Shown one piece after another: positions 1 through 7,094 of a stretch of DNA of 11,675 nucleotides. Source of the stretch: an uncultured Bacilli bacterium (GTDB lineage Bacteria > Bacillota_I > Bacilli_A > RF39 > UBA660); the NCBI GenBank assembly GCA_944363745.1, contig CALVVD010000018.1, positions 1 through 11,675 of the forward strand. The letters run 5' to 3'. Position 1 is the first letter of the stretch. The number at the start of each line of letters is the position of its first letter. The translations under genes and the position numbers were made by a program. The notes beneath the pieces were generated by a model. It searched no databases, had not been told where the DNA came from, and saw nothing but the letters and a program-made list of their open reading frames with translations.

Positions 1-80
1 AATCCTATTAATAAAATTAATATTATAGCAATACCAATTATTATTATCTTTTTATTTTTCTTTATTGCTTCCTTCATCAT
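1..80 (-). CDS. N-terminus of a membrane or exported protein, cut by the window edge
   Basis: Only the first 26 codons are present. They begin with two consecutive ATG codons (80 and 77), followed by a short Lys-rich stretch and then an almost pure Ile/Leu/Gly hydrophobic run. That is the pattern of a signal peptide or first transmembrane helix with a positive cytoplasmic N-terminus. An AGGTG Shine-Dalgarno sequence lies just upstream, overlapping the end of the preceding surface-protein gene. The gap to that gene's stop codon is six bases, so the two are almost certainly co-transcribed. The second ATG has the better ribosome-binding-site spacing. Function cannot be told from this fragment. 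A secreted partner, sortase or signal peptidase serving the upstream surface protein are all possible, and none is demonstrated. Confidence 0.6.
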   Translation of the reverse strand, partial: MMKEAIKKNKKIIIIGIAIILILLIG

Positions 81-86
81 TTTCAC

Positions 87-1865
87 CTACCTTAATGTTG
101 CTATTAGACGGAAGGAATAGTCATAATGTATACCTCCACTCATAACACCATATCTAAATATGCCACTGTTATTTATAAAATATCCACCACCACGTATCAT
201 CCACTCATATTGATCTCTAATCATATAAGACTCATCATTATACCACCCTACCATTTCTGATAAACTATGACTTAAACACTCTTCTCCATTACAAGCTATA
301 TTTACATCTGATGATGTATACTTATCATAATACTTAGATTCTGGCATAGATGTGAATCCTGAAGAAGAAATTATATCATTATAATTTGCCATTACATATT
401 CCACAGTACCGCCACTCATATCATATATTCCATAAATTGTTCCTGTTGTACTGGCTCCTGTTCCATTTATATCAATATTATATTGGTATTGACATCCATA
501 ATCTGTATTTGCATTAGAAGGTGCTCCATAACTACATCCTGTTATAAAACTGTCAGATTTATTTTGATATACTTCTTTATTCGCTCCACTATAATTAATA
601 TTACCTAACTTTCCATATTTACTCTGTGAAAGGTATGCTACTACTGCCCATTCACTATTCTTCATCATATGAGTATCAATGGCATCAGTAAATCCATATC
701 TATTACCTTCATCATTCATTTTTAAACCTACATTAAAGGCATTACTAATATTTATATATCGCCAACTAGTTACATTTGGTTTTATCATCGCATCTAATTC
801 TGTTGTATTTCCTCCTCCATAACTTGCACTTGGATTACTACTACTTGTCTCAAACTTTCCTACCCAGATTCCACTAAGCTCCTCATCTCCAAAGGTAAAG
901 GCGTCTGGAGTATACCAACTATTATTACTTATACCATTATTTACTATATATTTAGCAGTTCCTCTATCTTTAACATTTTCTGATACAAACTTTACATCTA
1001 TCTCTCCTGGTAATTCTTGTGTAGGTGTACTATCTAAATAATCTCCTTGTTTTCCATAATAATTTGTTCCATCTTCACTTCCTATTGTGTAACTATATCT
1101 TGGTATCCATACCCACATTGTCTCTATATCATCCATTGAAATTACTGTTCCTACATTTGCATTTTTATATGTATCTCTTGTTGAAGATGATACTGTTACA
1201 GCATTTGCCCATTGTCCACTATTATAATTATACCAATAATTAGTATTTGCATCTGCTTTTACCCAATTACTTCCATTATAAGTTACCGCTATCATGCCAT
1301 CATCTAATTCAGGTACATTTGGAGTATTTTGTTTTCTATCATAACTTGTTACTACTATCTTACTCTGATATATCTTACCTTGAGCAGAGTTATCTGCATT
1401 CTCATCTAACCACATCCATAAAGTATAGGTAGTATTATCACTTTGTTCCAATACTTGTTCATTCATTACATCAAAAGTTCCTATTCCATAACTATTTACT
1501 TTAACTACTCCACTATCATATCCCTTATCATTTATAAGTCTCATCTTTAAATAACTATTACTTAAAGCATTATTACTATCTTCTTCTAATGATATATGAT
1601 AATAAGCATCTATATTTCCTGTATTAGTTATAGTAAAGGTATATGGAGTTGTCTTTAATCCTTGATTATCCGACATAGGAACTGTGTTTTCTAAATTTAT
1701 ATTATTTCCTTCACTAAAGTCTACTTTTAATATTCCTGCTGTTAGACTTATCTCTTTTTCTCCTTCTATATTCATTGTTAGTAAGGCATAACTTGTTCCT
1801 ATTAATGCTATTATACTTATTAATATTACTATTACTGATATTATTATATATTTTCTTCTTTCCAT
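87..1865 (-). CDS. Exported surface protein: SipW/TasA-type N-terminus with FGE/C-type-lectin-like C-terminal domain
   Basis: The protein has 592 residues. Residues 1-5 are charged and 7-28 form a hydrophobic signal helix ending GTSYALLT. An LTAGILKVDF stretch follows, as in TasA/camelysin proteins with SipW-dependent signal peptides. Residues about 40-175 look like a beta-rich domain of that type (TFTITNTGNIDAYYHISLEE). Residues 185-260 form a linker domain ending MWVWIPRYSYTI. Residues about 250-592 resemble the formylglycine-generating-enzyme/C-type-lectin fold: SEWAVVAYLSQSKYG near 404, GIYDMSGGTVEYVMA near 479, RGGGYFINNSGIF near 558 and a terminal SFRLIATL. Four cysteines (444, 458, 525, 530) could form disulfides. 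It is probably a surface display or binding protein rather than an enzyme. This fold, with its C-terminal variable segment, is also used by diversity-generating retroelement targets. The start is fixed by AAGGAG eight bases upstream of ATG. The gene has its own promoter and overlaps nothing. Family assignment is from motif recognition only. Confidence 0.75.
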   Translation of the reverse strand: MERRKYIIISVIVILISIIALIGTSYALLTMNIEGEKEISLTAGILKVDFSEGNNINLENTVPMSDNQGLKTTPYTFTITNTGNIDAYYHISLEEDSNNALSNSYLKMRLINDKGYDSGVVKVNSYGIGTFDVMNEQVLEQSDNTTYTLWMWLDENADNSAQGKIYQSKIVVTSYDRKQNTPNVPELDDGMIAVTYNGSNWVKADANTNYWYNYNSGQWANAVTVSSSTRDTYKNANVGTVISMDDIETMWVWIPRYSYTIGSEDGTNYYGKQGDYLDSTPTQELPGEIDVKFVSENVKDRGTAKYIVNNGISNNSWYTPDAFTFGDEELSGIWVGKFETSSSNPSASYGGGNTTELDAMIKPNVTSWRYINISNAFNVGLKMNDEGNRYGFTDAIDTHMMKNSEWAVVAYLSQSKYGKLGNINYSGANKEVYQNKSDSFITGCSYGAPSNANTDYGCQYQYNIDINGTGASTTGTIYGIYDMSGGTVEYVMANYNDIISSSGFTSMPESKYYDKYTSSDVNIACNGEECLSHSLSEMVGWYNDESYMIRDQYEWMIRGGGYFINNSGIFRYGVMSGGIHYDYSFRLIATLR

Positions 1866-1934
1866 ATTGCATACTCCTTACTACTTTTAATATTACCAAT
1901 TATTTCTATTCTTATACTTTTATTATCTATAAAA

Positions 1935-1963
1935 ATATTAACACATAAAATCCTATTTATCAA
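1935..1963 (-). promoter_or_regulatory. Sigma-A-type promoter for the surface protein gene
   Basis: Read on the minus strand, TTGATA (1963-1958) is separated by exactly 17 bases from TAATAT (1940-1935). A TG one base before the -10 gives an extended -10 element. It lies directly downstream of the preceding operon's terminator, leaving a 5' leader of roughly 60 bases before the ATG at 1865. The hexamers are 5/6 and 4/6 matches, so this is good but unproven. Confidence 0.6.
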
Positions 1964-1975
1964 TTATTTTAACAT

Positions 1976-2010
1976 TATAAAAAGAATAGAATAATCCCTT
2001 ACTCTATTCT
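1976..2010 (-). terminator. Intrinsic terminator of the ireB-to-pilin operon
   Basis: Positions 1983-2010 fold on the minus strand into a 12-bp stem with one G-U pair and a GGGA loop, followed by a TTTTAT tract. It is placed after the pilin-like gene and before the surface-protein promoter, so it separates the two transcription units. Confidence 0.75.
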
Positions 2011-2053
2011 CTTTACACTACAAAAGAAAGTAATTTTATTACTTAGATATTTA

Positions 2054-2101
2054 CTAAACTGCCCCCCCCCAAGTAACATATTGTAAACAAATTCTTCTCA
2101 T
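2054..2101 (-). other. Possible 15-codon small ORF containing the G tract
   Basis: An ATG at 2101 follows GAAGG by seven bases, 15 bases after the stop of the pilin-like gene. As written it encodes MRRICLQYVTWGGAV and stops with TAG. Losing one G from the tract would shift into a frame of 33 codons whose stop lies inside the terminator hairpin. Gaining one G gives about 20 codons. Peptide composition gives no functional clue, so this may be a chance ORF. Confidence 0.2.
2062..2070. repeat. Nine-base C homopolymer (G tract on the coding strand)
   Basis: This run of nine C is conspicuous in sequence this AT-rich. It sits between the pilin-like gene's stop and the operon terminator. It falls inside a 15-codon minus-strand ORF (2054-2101) that has a plausible AAGG ribosome-binding site. 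Homopolymers of this length are prone to replication slippage and also to sequencing error. Confidence 0.8.
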
Positions 2102-2116
2102 ATTTTTACCTTCTTT

Positions 2117-2485
2117 CTACTTATTTAATTCATCTATATTTACTATTTCCCCTATTGTTACTTCACTACTTCTTTGTCTTGCTGCTTGCCAACATGAAGT
2201 AATATTAAAGGAATCTCCTCCATCTGGTAACCAAACCATTATTATATCTAATATTGTTGGTAATAAAAAGATTATAATAGCTGATACAATTTGTGATATT
2301 ATTTTTCTAATAAAATGTTTTTGATCTGGATCAGTTATAATCCTTGCTATAGTTATAATTAAGCTAATAATTAATATTATAGGTACTACAATACATATAA
2401 TATCAAAAGCAGTTTGCGTTAAAGATAATATATGTGCTAATGCATAATCATTACAAGCATCAGCAGTAGCTAATACATAAATCAT
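2117..2485 (-). CDS. Small two-helix membrane protein, pilin-like (VirB2/Mbov_0395-type architecture)
   Basis: The protein has 122 residues. Two strongly hydrophobic segments at about 25-48 and 62-86 are joined by a short polar, charged loop (TDPDQKHFIRK). A polar C-terminal tail of about 35 residues carries Cys98. Cys11 and Cys31 lie near the N-terminus and in the first helix. Two helices with a short basic loop and this length are seen in VirB2/TrbC-like and Mycoplasma Mbov_0395-type pilin-like proteins. The resemblance is architectural only, and a generic membrane protein is equally possible. The ATG at 2485 is supported by GAGGTG, which overlaps the TGA stop of the preceding gene ten bases away, so it is the last gene of the ireB operon. 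In other Bacillota this operon usually continues with peptidase genes, so this gene is an unusual addition. No other secretion or conjugation gene is in view. Confidence 0.6.
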   Translation of the reverse strand: MIYVLATADACNDYALAHILSLTQTAFDIICIVVPIILIISLIITIARIITDPDQKHFIRKIISQIVSAIIIFLLPTILDIIMVWLPDGGDSFNITSCWQAARQRSSEVTIGEIVNIDELNK

Positions 2486-2495
2486 TTAAAACACC

Positions 2496-4151
2496 TCACT
2501 TAGTTTTCTTTTCACTAACAGCTATACCATCACCAACATCATATATAGTTGTATTATATCTATCATTATTCTTTAAAAAAGTAATATAGTCTTTAATCTT
2601 TCTAACTATTCCTCTTAAATTACGACTAACTATTTCTTTTTCATTCTTTTTAACTAAACCATGAAAATACATATTATCTGTAATTATATATCCTTCAGGA
2701 TTTAGATTTCTTTCAAATAACTCAAAGAATTTAATATTTTGTGCTTTAGCAGCATCTATAAATATCAAATCATACTTATCATCTAATTTAACATTTAAAG
2801 CATCATTAAATATTGGAGTTATTCTATCTTCTAAATTCAACTTTTTAATATTCTTTAAAGCTTCCATATATCTTTGTTCGTCTCGTTCTATTGTTGTAAC
2901 TTTAATATTAGGACTACACAAAGTCATCATAATAGCAGAATATCCTATAGCAGTTCCTATTTCTAAAACGTTTTTTATTTGATGTTTAATAATAAATGTT
3001 GTTAAAAAGTCAATTCCTTCATCTTGCATAATAGGTACTTTATTAATAATAGCATATTCTTTAATTTCTTTGATTTGTGTATAAGTATTTTTTACCATAT
3101 CCACTCCCCATTTTCTTTTAACTCTCTTACCTTTTGCTTCATGTTCACTAGCACTTCTAGTAAAATAAACATTTCTATTTTTATCTGCTACAAAGTATAA
3201 ATAATCAGAAGTACTTGGATATATCGCTGCTTCAATACTAGATACTGATGGGTTACATATTGGTCCTATTGGTAAACGTCCTGCCATTTCACTACTTCTT
3301 GTATTATAAGGATTATACGTATTAAACATTTCACTTGTTAAATCAGAATCCATCTTTTCATTAAATGCATAATAAGTAGTAACATCACTACCAAGATTCA
3401 TACCATTATTTAATCTATTATTAAAAACACTTATAATCATCTTTCTATCTTCATCTTTAACACCTTCAAGTTCTGCTATACTAGCTAGGGTTAAAGTACT
3501 ATGGATATTACCTTGTTCTAATATATCTTTATAAGGTTCTAACTTACTAGCTTCTTCATCTAATAGTGTTGTTATAATATCTTCACTAGTTAAATTAGTT
3601 AAAGAAAACTCATAAGTATCAGGAGCAAGATAACCTTCTAAAGGATAATATATCTCTTCATTTAAAATTTCATCTGTTAAGAACCAATAATTACTTATTA
3701 AAGTACTAAGATATTCTCTATTATTAATAGTATTTATAAACTCTTCTTCACTAATATTAGTAGATTCTCCTATTACTTTAGCATAATCTCTAATGGTTTC
3801 TCCTTCTTTAAAAGTTAATCTAATACTATCAGAATTATTTCCTTTTTCTAATATTCTTACTATTTCATCTAAACTCATACTTTTCTTTAAAAGATAAGTA
3901 GAAGCTTTAAGACTGCTAACATTATTTAATTTAAGATAAGCTTTAAAGAATGTTTCATTTCTAATTAAGTCTTTATCACGTAATGTCTTGGCAATATTAT
4001 CTGTAGACATTCCACTAGGAATAACTACTTCAATATCTGCATTACTACTTTTATCAACAGGACTAGTATTATATTGATAAACTACAAATGCTATAATTAA
4101 ACAAAATCCTAGAATACCAAGTATTAAAGCTAATATACGTTTTTTATTCAT
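2496..4151 (-). CDS. mltG-trmR: MltG endolytic transglycosylase fused in frame to TrmR-type tRNA methyltransferase
   Basis: One 551-codon frame holds two proteins that are normally separate. Residues 1-351 are MltG (YceG-like): an N-terminal membrane anchor at about 5-25, then the family's ASIAELEG catalytic-Glu motif, GRLPIGPICNPS and YLYFVAD. MltG cuts nascent glycan strands at the outer membrane face. Residues 352-551 are a class I SAM methyltransferase with VLEIGTAIGYSA, an acidic IERDE, YDLIFIDAAKAQ and ITDNMYFHG. They match the O-methyltransferase next to mltG in Bacillus (TrmR, which modifies tRNA wobble 5-hydroxyuridine). The start at 4151 has GGGAG eight bases upstream; an in-frame ATG 30 codons earlier lies in the previous gene and lacks support. 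Both halves are full length. A GGGGAGTGG ribosome-binding site survives before the internal ATG at 3098, so separate TrmR may also be made. The stop is TGA. Confidence 0.85.
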   Translation of the reverse strand: MNKKRILALILGILGFCLIIAFVVYQYNTSPVDKSSNADIEVVIPSGMSTDNIAKTLRDKDLIRNETFFKAYLKLNNVSSLKASTYLLKKSMSLDEIVRILEKGNNSDSIRLTFKEGETIRDYAKVIGESTNISEEEFINTINNREYLSTLISNYWFLTDEILNEEIYYPLEGYLAPDTYEFSLTNLTSEDIITTLLDEEASKLEPYKDILEQGNIHSTLTLASIAELEGVKDEDRKMIISVFNNRLNNGMNLGSDVTTYYAFNEKMDSDLTSEMFNTYNPYNTRSSEMAGRLPIGPICNPSVSSIEAAIYPSTSDYLYFVADKNRNVYFTRSASEHEAKGKRVKRKWGVDMVKNTYTQIKEIKEYAIINKVPIMQDEGIDFLTTFIIKHQIKNVLEIGTAIGYSAIMMTLCSPNIKVTTIERDEQRYMEALKNIKKLNLEDRITPIFNDALNVKLDDKYDLIFIDAAKAQNIKFFELFERNLNPEGYIITDNMYFHGLVKKNEKEIVSRNLRGIVRKIKDYITFLKNNDRYNTTIYDVGDGIAVSEKKTK

Positions 4152-4173
4152 ACTGCCAACTCCCACTATGTTT

Positions 4174-4467
4174 TTATTCTTCGTCTTTATTTTCAGTTTG
4201 TTTTTGTACTTCCTCTTGAATAGTCTCAAGAATTTTTTCAATTACTTGCCATTCTTTTTCAGTTTCAATTGGATCTAACCTAGTAGAATCAGTTCCAGGA
4301 TAATAAACACTAGCATATACTTGAACATTACCCTTTTCATCTACACTATTATCAGTATAAGCGATATAACTTTTATTAGTCTCTTCATTATCAAAAGTAA
4401 ATAATACATCATATACTGTTTCATTACCATATTCATCTTTTAATTTAAATTGATTTTTTCCATCCAT
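4174..4467 (-). CDS. DUF1292 family protein (YrzB-like)
   Basis: The protein is 97 residues, acidic, without membrane segments. It opens with a beta-rich core (FKLKDEYGNETVYDVLFTFDNEETNKSY, then AYTDNS and VYASVYYPG) and ends in an acidic, Glu/Gln-rich helix (EWQVIEKILETIQEE). This matches DUF1292 proteins, which lie between ruvX and mltG throughout Bacillota (yrzB in B. subtilis). The molecular function of the family is not established. The start is well supported by AAGGAG eight bases before the ATG, lying inside the last codons of ruvX. Only one base separates the ruvX stop and this ATG. It ends 22 bases before the refined mltG start. Confidence 0.8.
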   Translation of the reverse strand: MDGKNQFKLKDEYGNETVYDVLFTFDNEETNKSYIAYTDNSVDEKGNVQVYASVYYPGTDSTRLDPIETEKEWQVIEKILETIQEEVQKQTENKDEE

Positions 4468-4468
4468 A

Positions 4469-4885
4469 TTAATTTCTCCTTTGATCTAAAAATGATTGTA
4501 ATATAATTGTAGCAGCTACTTTATCTATTACTTTTTTTCGTTTCTTACGACTAGTATTACCTTCTATTAAGTAATACTCGGCACTTTTAGTAGTAAGTCT
4601 TTCATCTTCTAAATAGATAGGTATAGATAGTTTAGATTCTAAAAATTCTTTAAATTTTAAAGTCTCCTCTGCTCTATTACCTAAAGTATTATTCATATTT
4701 TTAGGTAGACCTAATACTAAGGCATCTATTTGTTCTTTGTTAATAATATTGATTAAGTCATCTAAACAAGAATTAGGATTGTTATCATGATGTAAAACAC
4801 TATAAGAAGTAGCGATTAAAGCAGTTTTATCACTAATGGCAAGGCCAATAGTCTTAGTACCTAAATCTAGTCCTAAATAACGCAT
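4469..4885 (-). CDS. ruvX: RuvX/YqgF family RNase H-fold nuclease (putative Holliday junction resolvase or rRNA processing)
   Basis: The protein has 138 residues, the usual length for the family. It begins MRYLGLDLGTKTIGLAISD, with Asp7 in the first strand of the RNase H-like fold. The family block LVLGLPKNMN lies near 58-67, LEDERLTT near 96-103 (acidic active-site region), and a C-terminal VIDKVAATIILQSFLD supplies the last conserved Asp. YqgF/RuvX proteins are linked in different bacteria to Holliday junction resolution and to 16S rRNA 5' maturation. The ATG shares one base with the ireB stop codon (TAATG overlap) and has no clear Shine-Dalgarno of its own, so translation is probably coupled to ireB. 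Order and orientation match the B. subtilis yrzL-yrrK-yrzB-yrrL-yrrM cluster. Confidence 0.92.
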   Translation of the reverse strand: MRYLGLDLGTKTIGLAISDKTALIATSYSVLHHDNNPNSCLDDLINIINKEQIDALVLGLPKNMNNTLGNRAEETLKFKEFLESKLSIPIYLEDERLTTKSAEYYLIEGNTSRKKRKKVIDKVAATIILQSFLDQRRN

Positions 4886-5130
4886 TATTTATTTAAGAAA
4901 CTAGTAAGTAGCACTTCTACTATCTTACTTCTATCAATAGTTTTTATTTTACTTCTTGCATCTTGATAACTTGAAATATAACCTAGATCACCACTAATTA
5001 AGTAACCTACTATTTGATTTGTAGGATTATAACCTCTTTCTTTTAAAGAGTTATAAACTTCATATAAGGTTTTATGTATCTTAGCTTGATCATCAGTTAC
5101 TATTTTGAATAATCTTGTTTTATCATTCAT
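4885..5130 (-). CDS. ireB: IreB/ReoM family regulator (DUF965)
   Basis: The protein has 81 residues, slightly shorter than the usual 85-90. The N-terminal DKTRLFKI resembles the family's DKT motif, and its Thr5 corresponds to the threonine phosphorylated by PASTA Ser/Thr kinases (IreK/PrkA). The central SLKERGYNPTNQIVGYLISGDLGYI is the family hallmark, followed by the DARSKI helix. In Listeria (ReoM) and Enterococcus (IreB), this small cytosolic protein links kinase signalling to ClpCP-dependent turnover of MurA and so to peptidoglycan precursor supply. It is the first gene of its operon, with GAGGTG five bases before the ATG and an upstream promoter. In many Bacillota alaS precedes this gene; here an unrelated ABC exporter does. 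The kinase itself is not in the window. Confidence 0.92.
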   Translation of the reverse strand: MNDKTRLFKIVTDDQAKIHKTLYEVYNSLKERGYNPTNQIVGYLISGDLGYISSYQDARSKIKTIDRSKIVEVLLTSFLNK

Positions 5131-5159
5131 ATTATCACCTCACTACAATTACTAAAAAT

Positions 5160-5188
5160 AGTTTAGCATTTTTTTTAGGTAAGTTCAA
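5160..5188 (-). promoter_or_regulatory. Promoter of the ireB-ruvX-DUF1292-mltG-trmR operon
   Basis: On the minus strand TTGAAC (5188-5183) is followed after 17 bases by TAAACT (5165-5160), with TG one base before it (extended -10). It lies between the exporter terminator and ireB, giving a short leader of about 20-25 bases that contains only the Shine-Dalgarno sequence. Confidence 0.6.
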
Positions 5189-5256
5189 GTAGAAGAAAAG
5201 AAAAAGGTATGTACTATACATAAATTCGATTTTTAAGTATAACTTTCTTATTATAT

Positions 5257-5287
5257 AAAGAAAAATAGATGGGAAATTTCATCTATT
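5257..5287 (-). terminator. Intrinsic terminator of the TetR-ABC-ABC operon
   Basis: AATAGATG (minus strand, from 5287) pairs with CATCTATT (to 5264) around an 8-base loop, followed by TTTCTTT. The TAG stop of the second ABC gene lies inside the 5' arm, so stop codon and terminator overlap. Confidence 0.7.
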
Positions 5288-7094
5288 CTGCAACACTTTC
5301 AAATTGGGAATTATAAAGTTCGGCATAGAAACCATTTTTCTTAAGTAATTCATCATGAGTTCCTTGTTCTACTATATCTCCATCTTTCATTACTAATATA
5401 AGGTTAGCATTTTTAATAGTAGAAAGTCTATGGGCGATAACAAAGCTTGTTCTACCTTCCATTAAGTTATCCATAGCTTGTTGAATTAATTGTTCCATTC
5501 TAGTATCAACACTACTTGTCGCTTCATCCAAAATTAAGATTTTAGGATCTTTAAGAATAACTCTGGCGATAGTTAATAATTGTTTTTGACCAGCAGATAC
5601 GTTATCACTTTCTTCATTTAGAACCATATCATAACCTTCTGGCATTGTTCTAATAAAGTGATCTACATGACTTGCAATCGCTGCATCATATACCGCTTCA
5701 TCACTAGCATTTAAGTTACCATAACGAATATTTTCTTTAATGGTATCACTATAAAGCCATGTATCTTGTAAAACCATACCAAAGAGACTTCTTAAATCAT
5801 CACGCTTCATATCTCTAATGTCAACTCCATCTATTTTAATAGAACCTGAATTAACATCATAGAATCTCATTAATAGTTTTACAATAGTTGTTTTTCCAGC
5901 ACCTGTTGGGCCAACAATGGCAATCTTTTGACCTTTATGCATCTTAGCACTAAAGTCATTGATAATAATTTTGTTTTTATTATAACCAAACTTAACATCT
6001 TCAAAAGTTACAGTATTACCCATTTTATCTAAGTCATAAGTAACTTTCTTAACATCAGGAACTTCTTCCTTTTCTTCTAAGAATTCAAAGACTCTTTCAG
6101 CAGACGCTACCATTGACTGAATCACATTACCTATTTGGGCAATTTGGGCAAGAGGATTCATAAAGTTTCTAATATACTGAGTAAATGATAAGATATCTCC
6201 TACTTGAATTTTTTCTTGGATAACTAAATATCCTCCTAAAATAGATATTAAAACATAACCAATATTACCAATAAAGTTCATGATTGGATGCATCATTCCT
6301 GAAAAGAATTGAGCACGCCATGCCGAATTATATAATTTCTCATTAGTTTTACTAAAATCTTCAATAGTCTTTTCTTCTCCGTTAAATAACTTAATAACAG
6401 TATGTCCTGAATAAGCTTCTTCAATTGTACCATTGATATTTCCTAAATACTTTTGTTGATTTAAAAAGTATTTTTGAGAGTGTTTCATAATAAAACTCAT
6501 CATAAATAAAGCGATTGGAACAATAACTAAAGTTACTAAAGTCATTAGAGGACTAATTGTTAACATCATAACAATAACACCTATTAAAGTAGTAACAGAA
6601 GTTAAGACTTGAGAGATTGATTGATCTAAACTCTGTGATAGAGTATCAACATCGTTTGTAACTCTTGATAAAATCTCTCCTGTTGTTTTACTTTCAAAAT
6701 AAGATAGAGGTAATTTATGCATTTTATGAGATATTTGCTCTCTTAAATTAAAGGTAACTTTTTGGTTTACTCCACTCATAATGAAAGCTTGTAAATATTG
6801 AAATATAGCACTTATTATATATAAAGATAAGAGAGTTAAAAGAATAGTTCCTACTTTAGAAAAATCTATACCACTAGTAGTTCCCATTACTTTACCTACA
6901 AGTCCATTAAATATTTCTGTTGTGGCTTGTCCTGATATTTTAGGACCAATTATTGAAAATACTGCACTACAAACAGTAAAGATAACAACAAAGACTAAAC
7001 TTACTTTATAAGTACCTAAATACTTAAGTAATTTCTTTAAAGTACCTTTAAAATCTTTAGCTTTTGCAGTTCCATTCATTCCTCCTCTAGGCAT
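5283..7094 (-). CDS. ABC exporter half-transporter, TMD-NBD (subunit with consensus catalytic Glu)
   Basis: The protein has 603 residues. An N-terminal six-helix exporter domain (about 30-330) precedes a nucleotide-binding domain. That domain has Walker A GPTGAGKT at 395-402, a Q-loop at 443, Walker B LILDEATSSVD with catalytic Glu524, and switch His555. The signature is VSAGQ at 499-503 instead of LSGGQ. That change, with its partner's altered Walker B and H-loop, is what heterodimeric exporters such as BmrCD and TM287/288 show: one ATP site hydrolyses and the other is degenerate. It exports drugs, lipids or peptides; the substrate is unknown. The ATG at 7094 overlaps the upstream ABC gene by eight bases and has AAAGGAGG nine bases before it. 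An in-frame ATG five codons later sits too close to a GAGGAGG. The overlap implies coupled translation and a 1:1 complex. Confidence 0.92.
   Translation of the reverse strand: MPRGGMNGTAKAKDFKGTLKKLLKYLGTYKVSLVFVVIFTVCSAVFSIIGPKISGQATTEIFNGLVGKVMGTTSGIDFSKVGTILLTLLSLYIISAIFQYLQAFIMSGVNQKVTFNLREQISHKMHKLPLSYFESKTTGEILSRVTNDVDTLSQSLDQSISQVLTSVTTLIGVIVMMLTISPLMTLVTLVIVPIALFMMSFIMKHSQKYFLNQQKYLGNINGTIEEAYSGHTVIKLFNGEEKTIEDFSKTNEKLYNSAWRAQFFSGMMHPIMNFIGNIGYVLISILGGYLVIQEKIQVGDILSFTQYIRNFMNPLAQIAQIGNVIQSMVASAERVFEFLEEKEEVPDVKKVTYDLDKMGNTVTFEDVKFGYNKNKIIINDFSAKMHKGQKIAIVGPTGAGKTTIVKLLMRFYDVNSGSIKIDGVDIRDMKRDDLRSLFGMVLQDTWLYSDTIKENIRYGNLNASDEAVYDAAIASHVDHFIRTMPEGYDMVLNEESDNVSAGQKQLLTIARVILKDPKILILDEATSSVDTRMEQLIQQAMDNLMEGRTSFVIAHRLSTIKNANLILVMKDGDIVEQGTHDELLKKNGFYAELYNSQFESVAE

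Noticed and set aside
1025..1432. Plus-strand open frames of 72 and 61 codons
   Set aside because: They lie antisense inside the surface-protein gene, have no ribosome-binding site, and their Leu/His/Tyr-rich composition is what the reverse of that gene's codons produces.
1714..1899. Minus-strand 61-codon frame overlapping the start of the surface protein gene
   Set aside because: It is out of frame with a gene that has a clear signal peptide and start site. Its Asn/Ser/Lys-rich product reflects AT-rich background.
2496..2498. Use of the Mycoplasma genetic code (TGA as Trp)
   Set aside because: TGA terminates the TrmR module at the expected length with a new ribosome-binding site overlapping it, and the Trp codons I checked are TGG.
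4152..4241. Extension of MltG upstream by 30 residues
   Set aside because: The extra Lys/Asn-rich residues overlap the DUF1292 gene out of frame, and GGGAG is correctly placed for the ATG at 4151, just before the membrane anchor.
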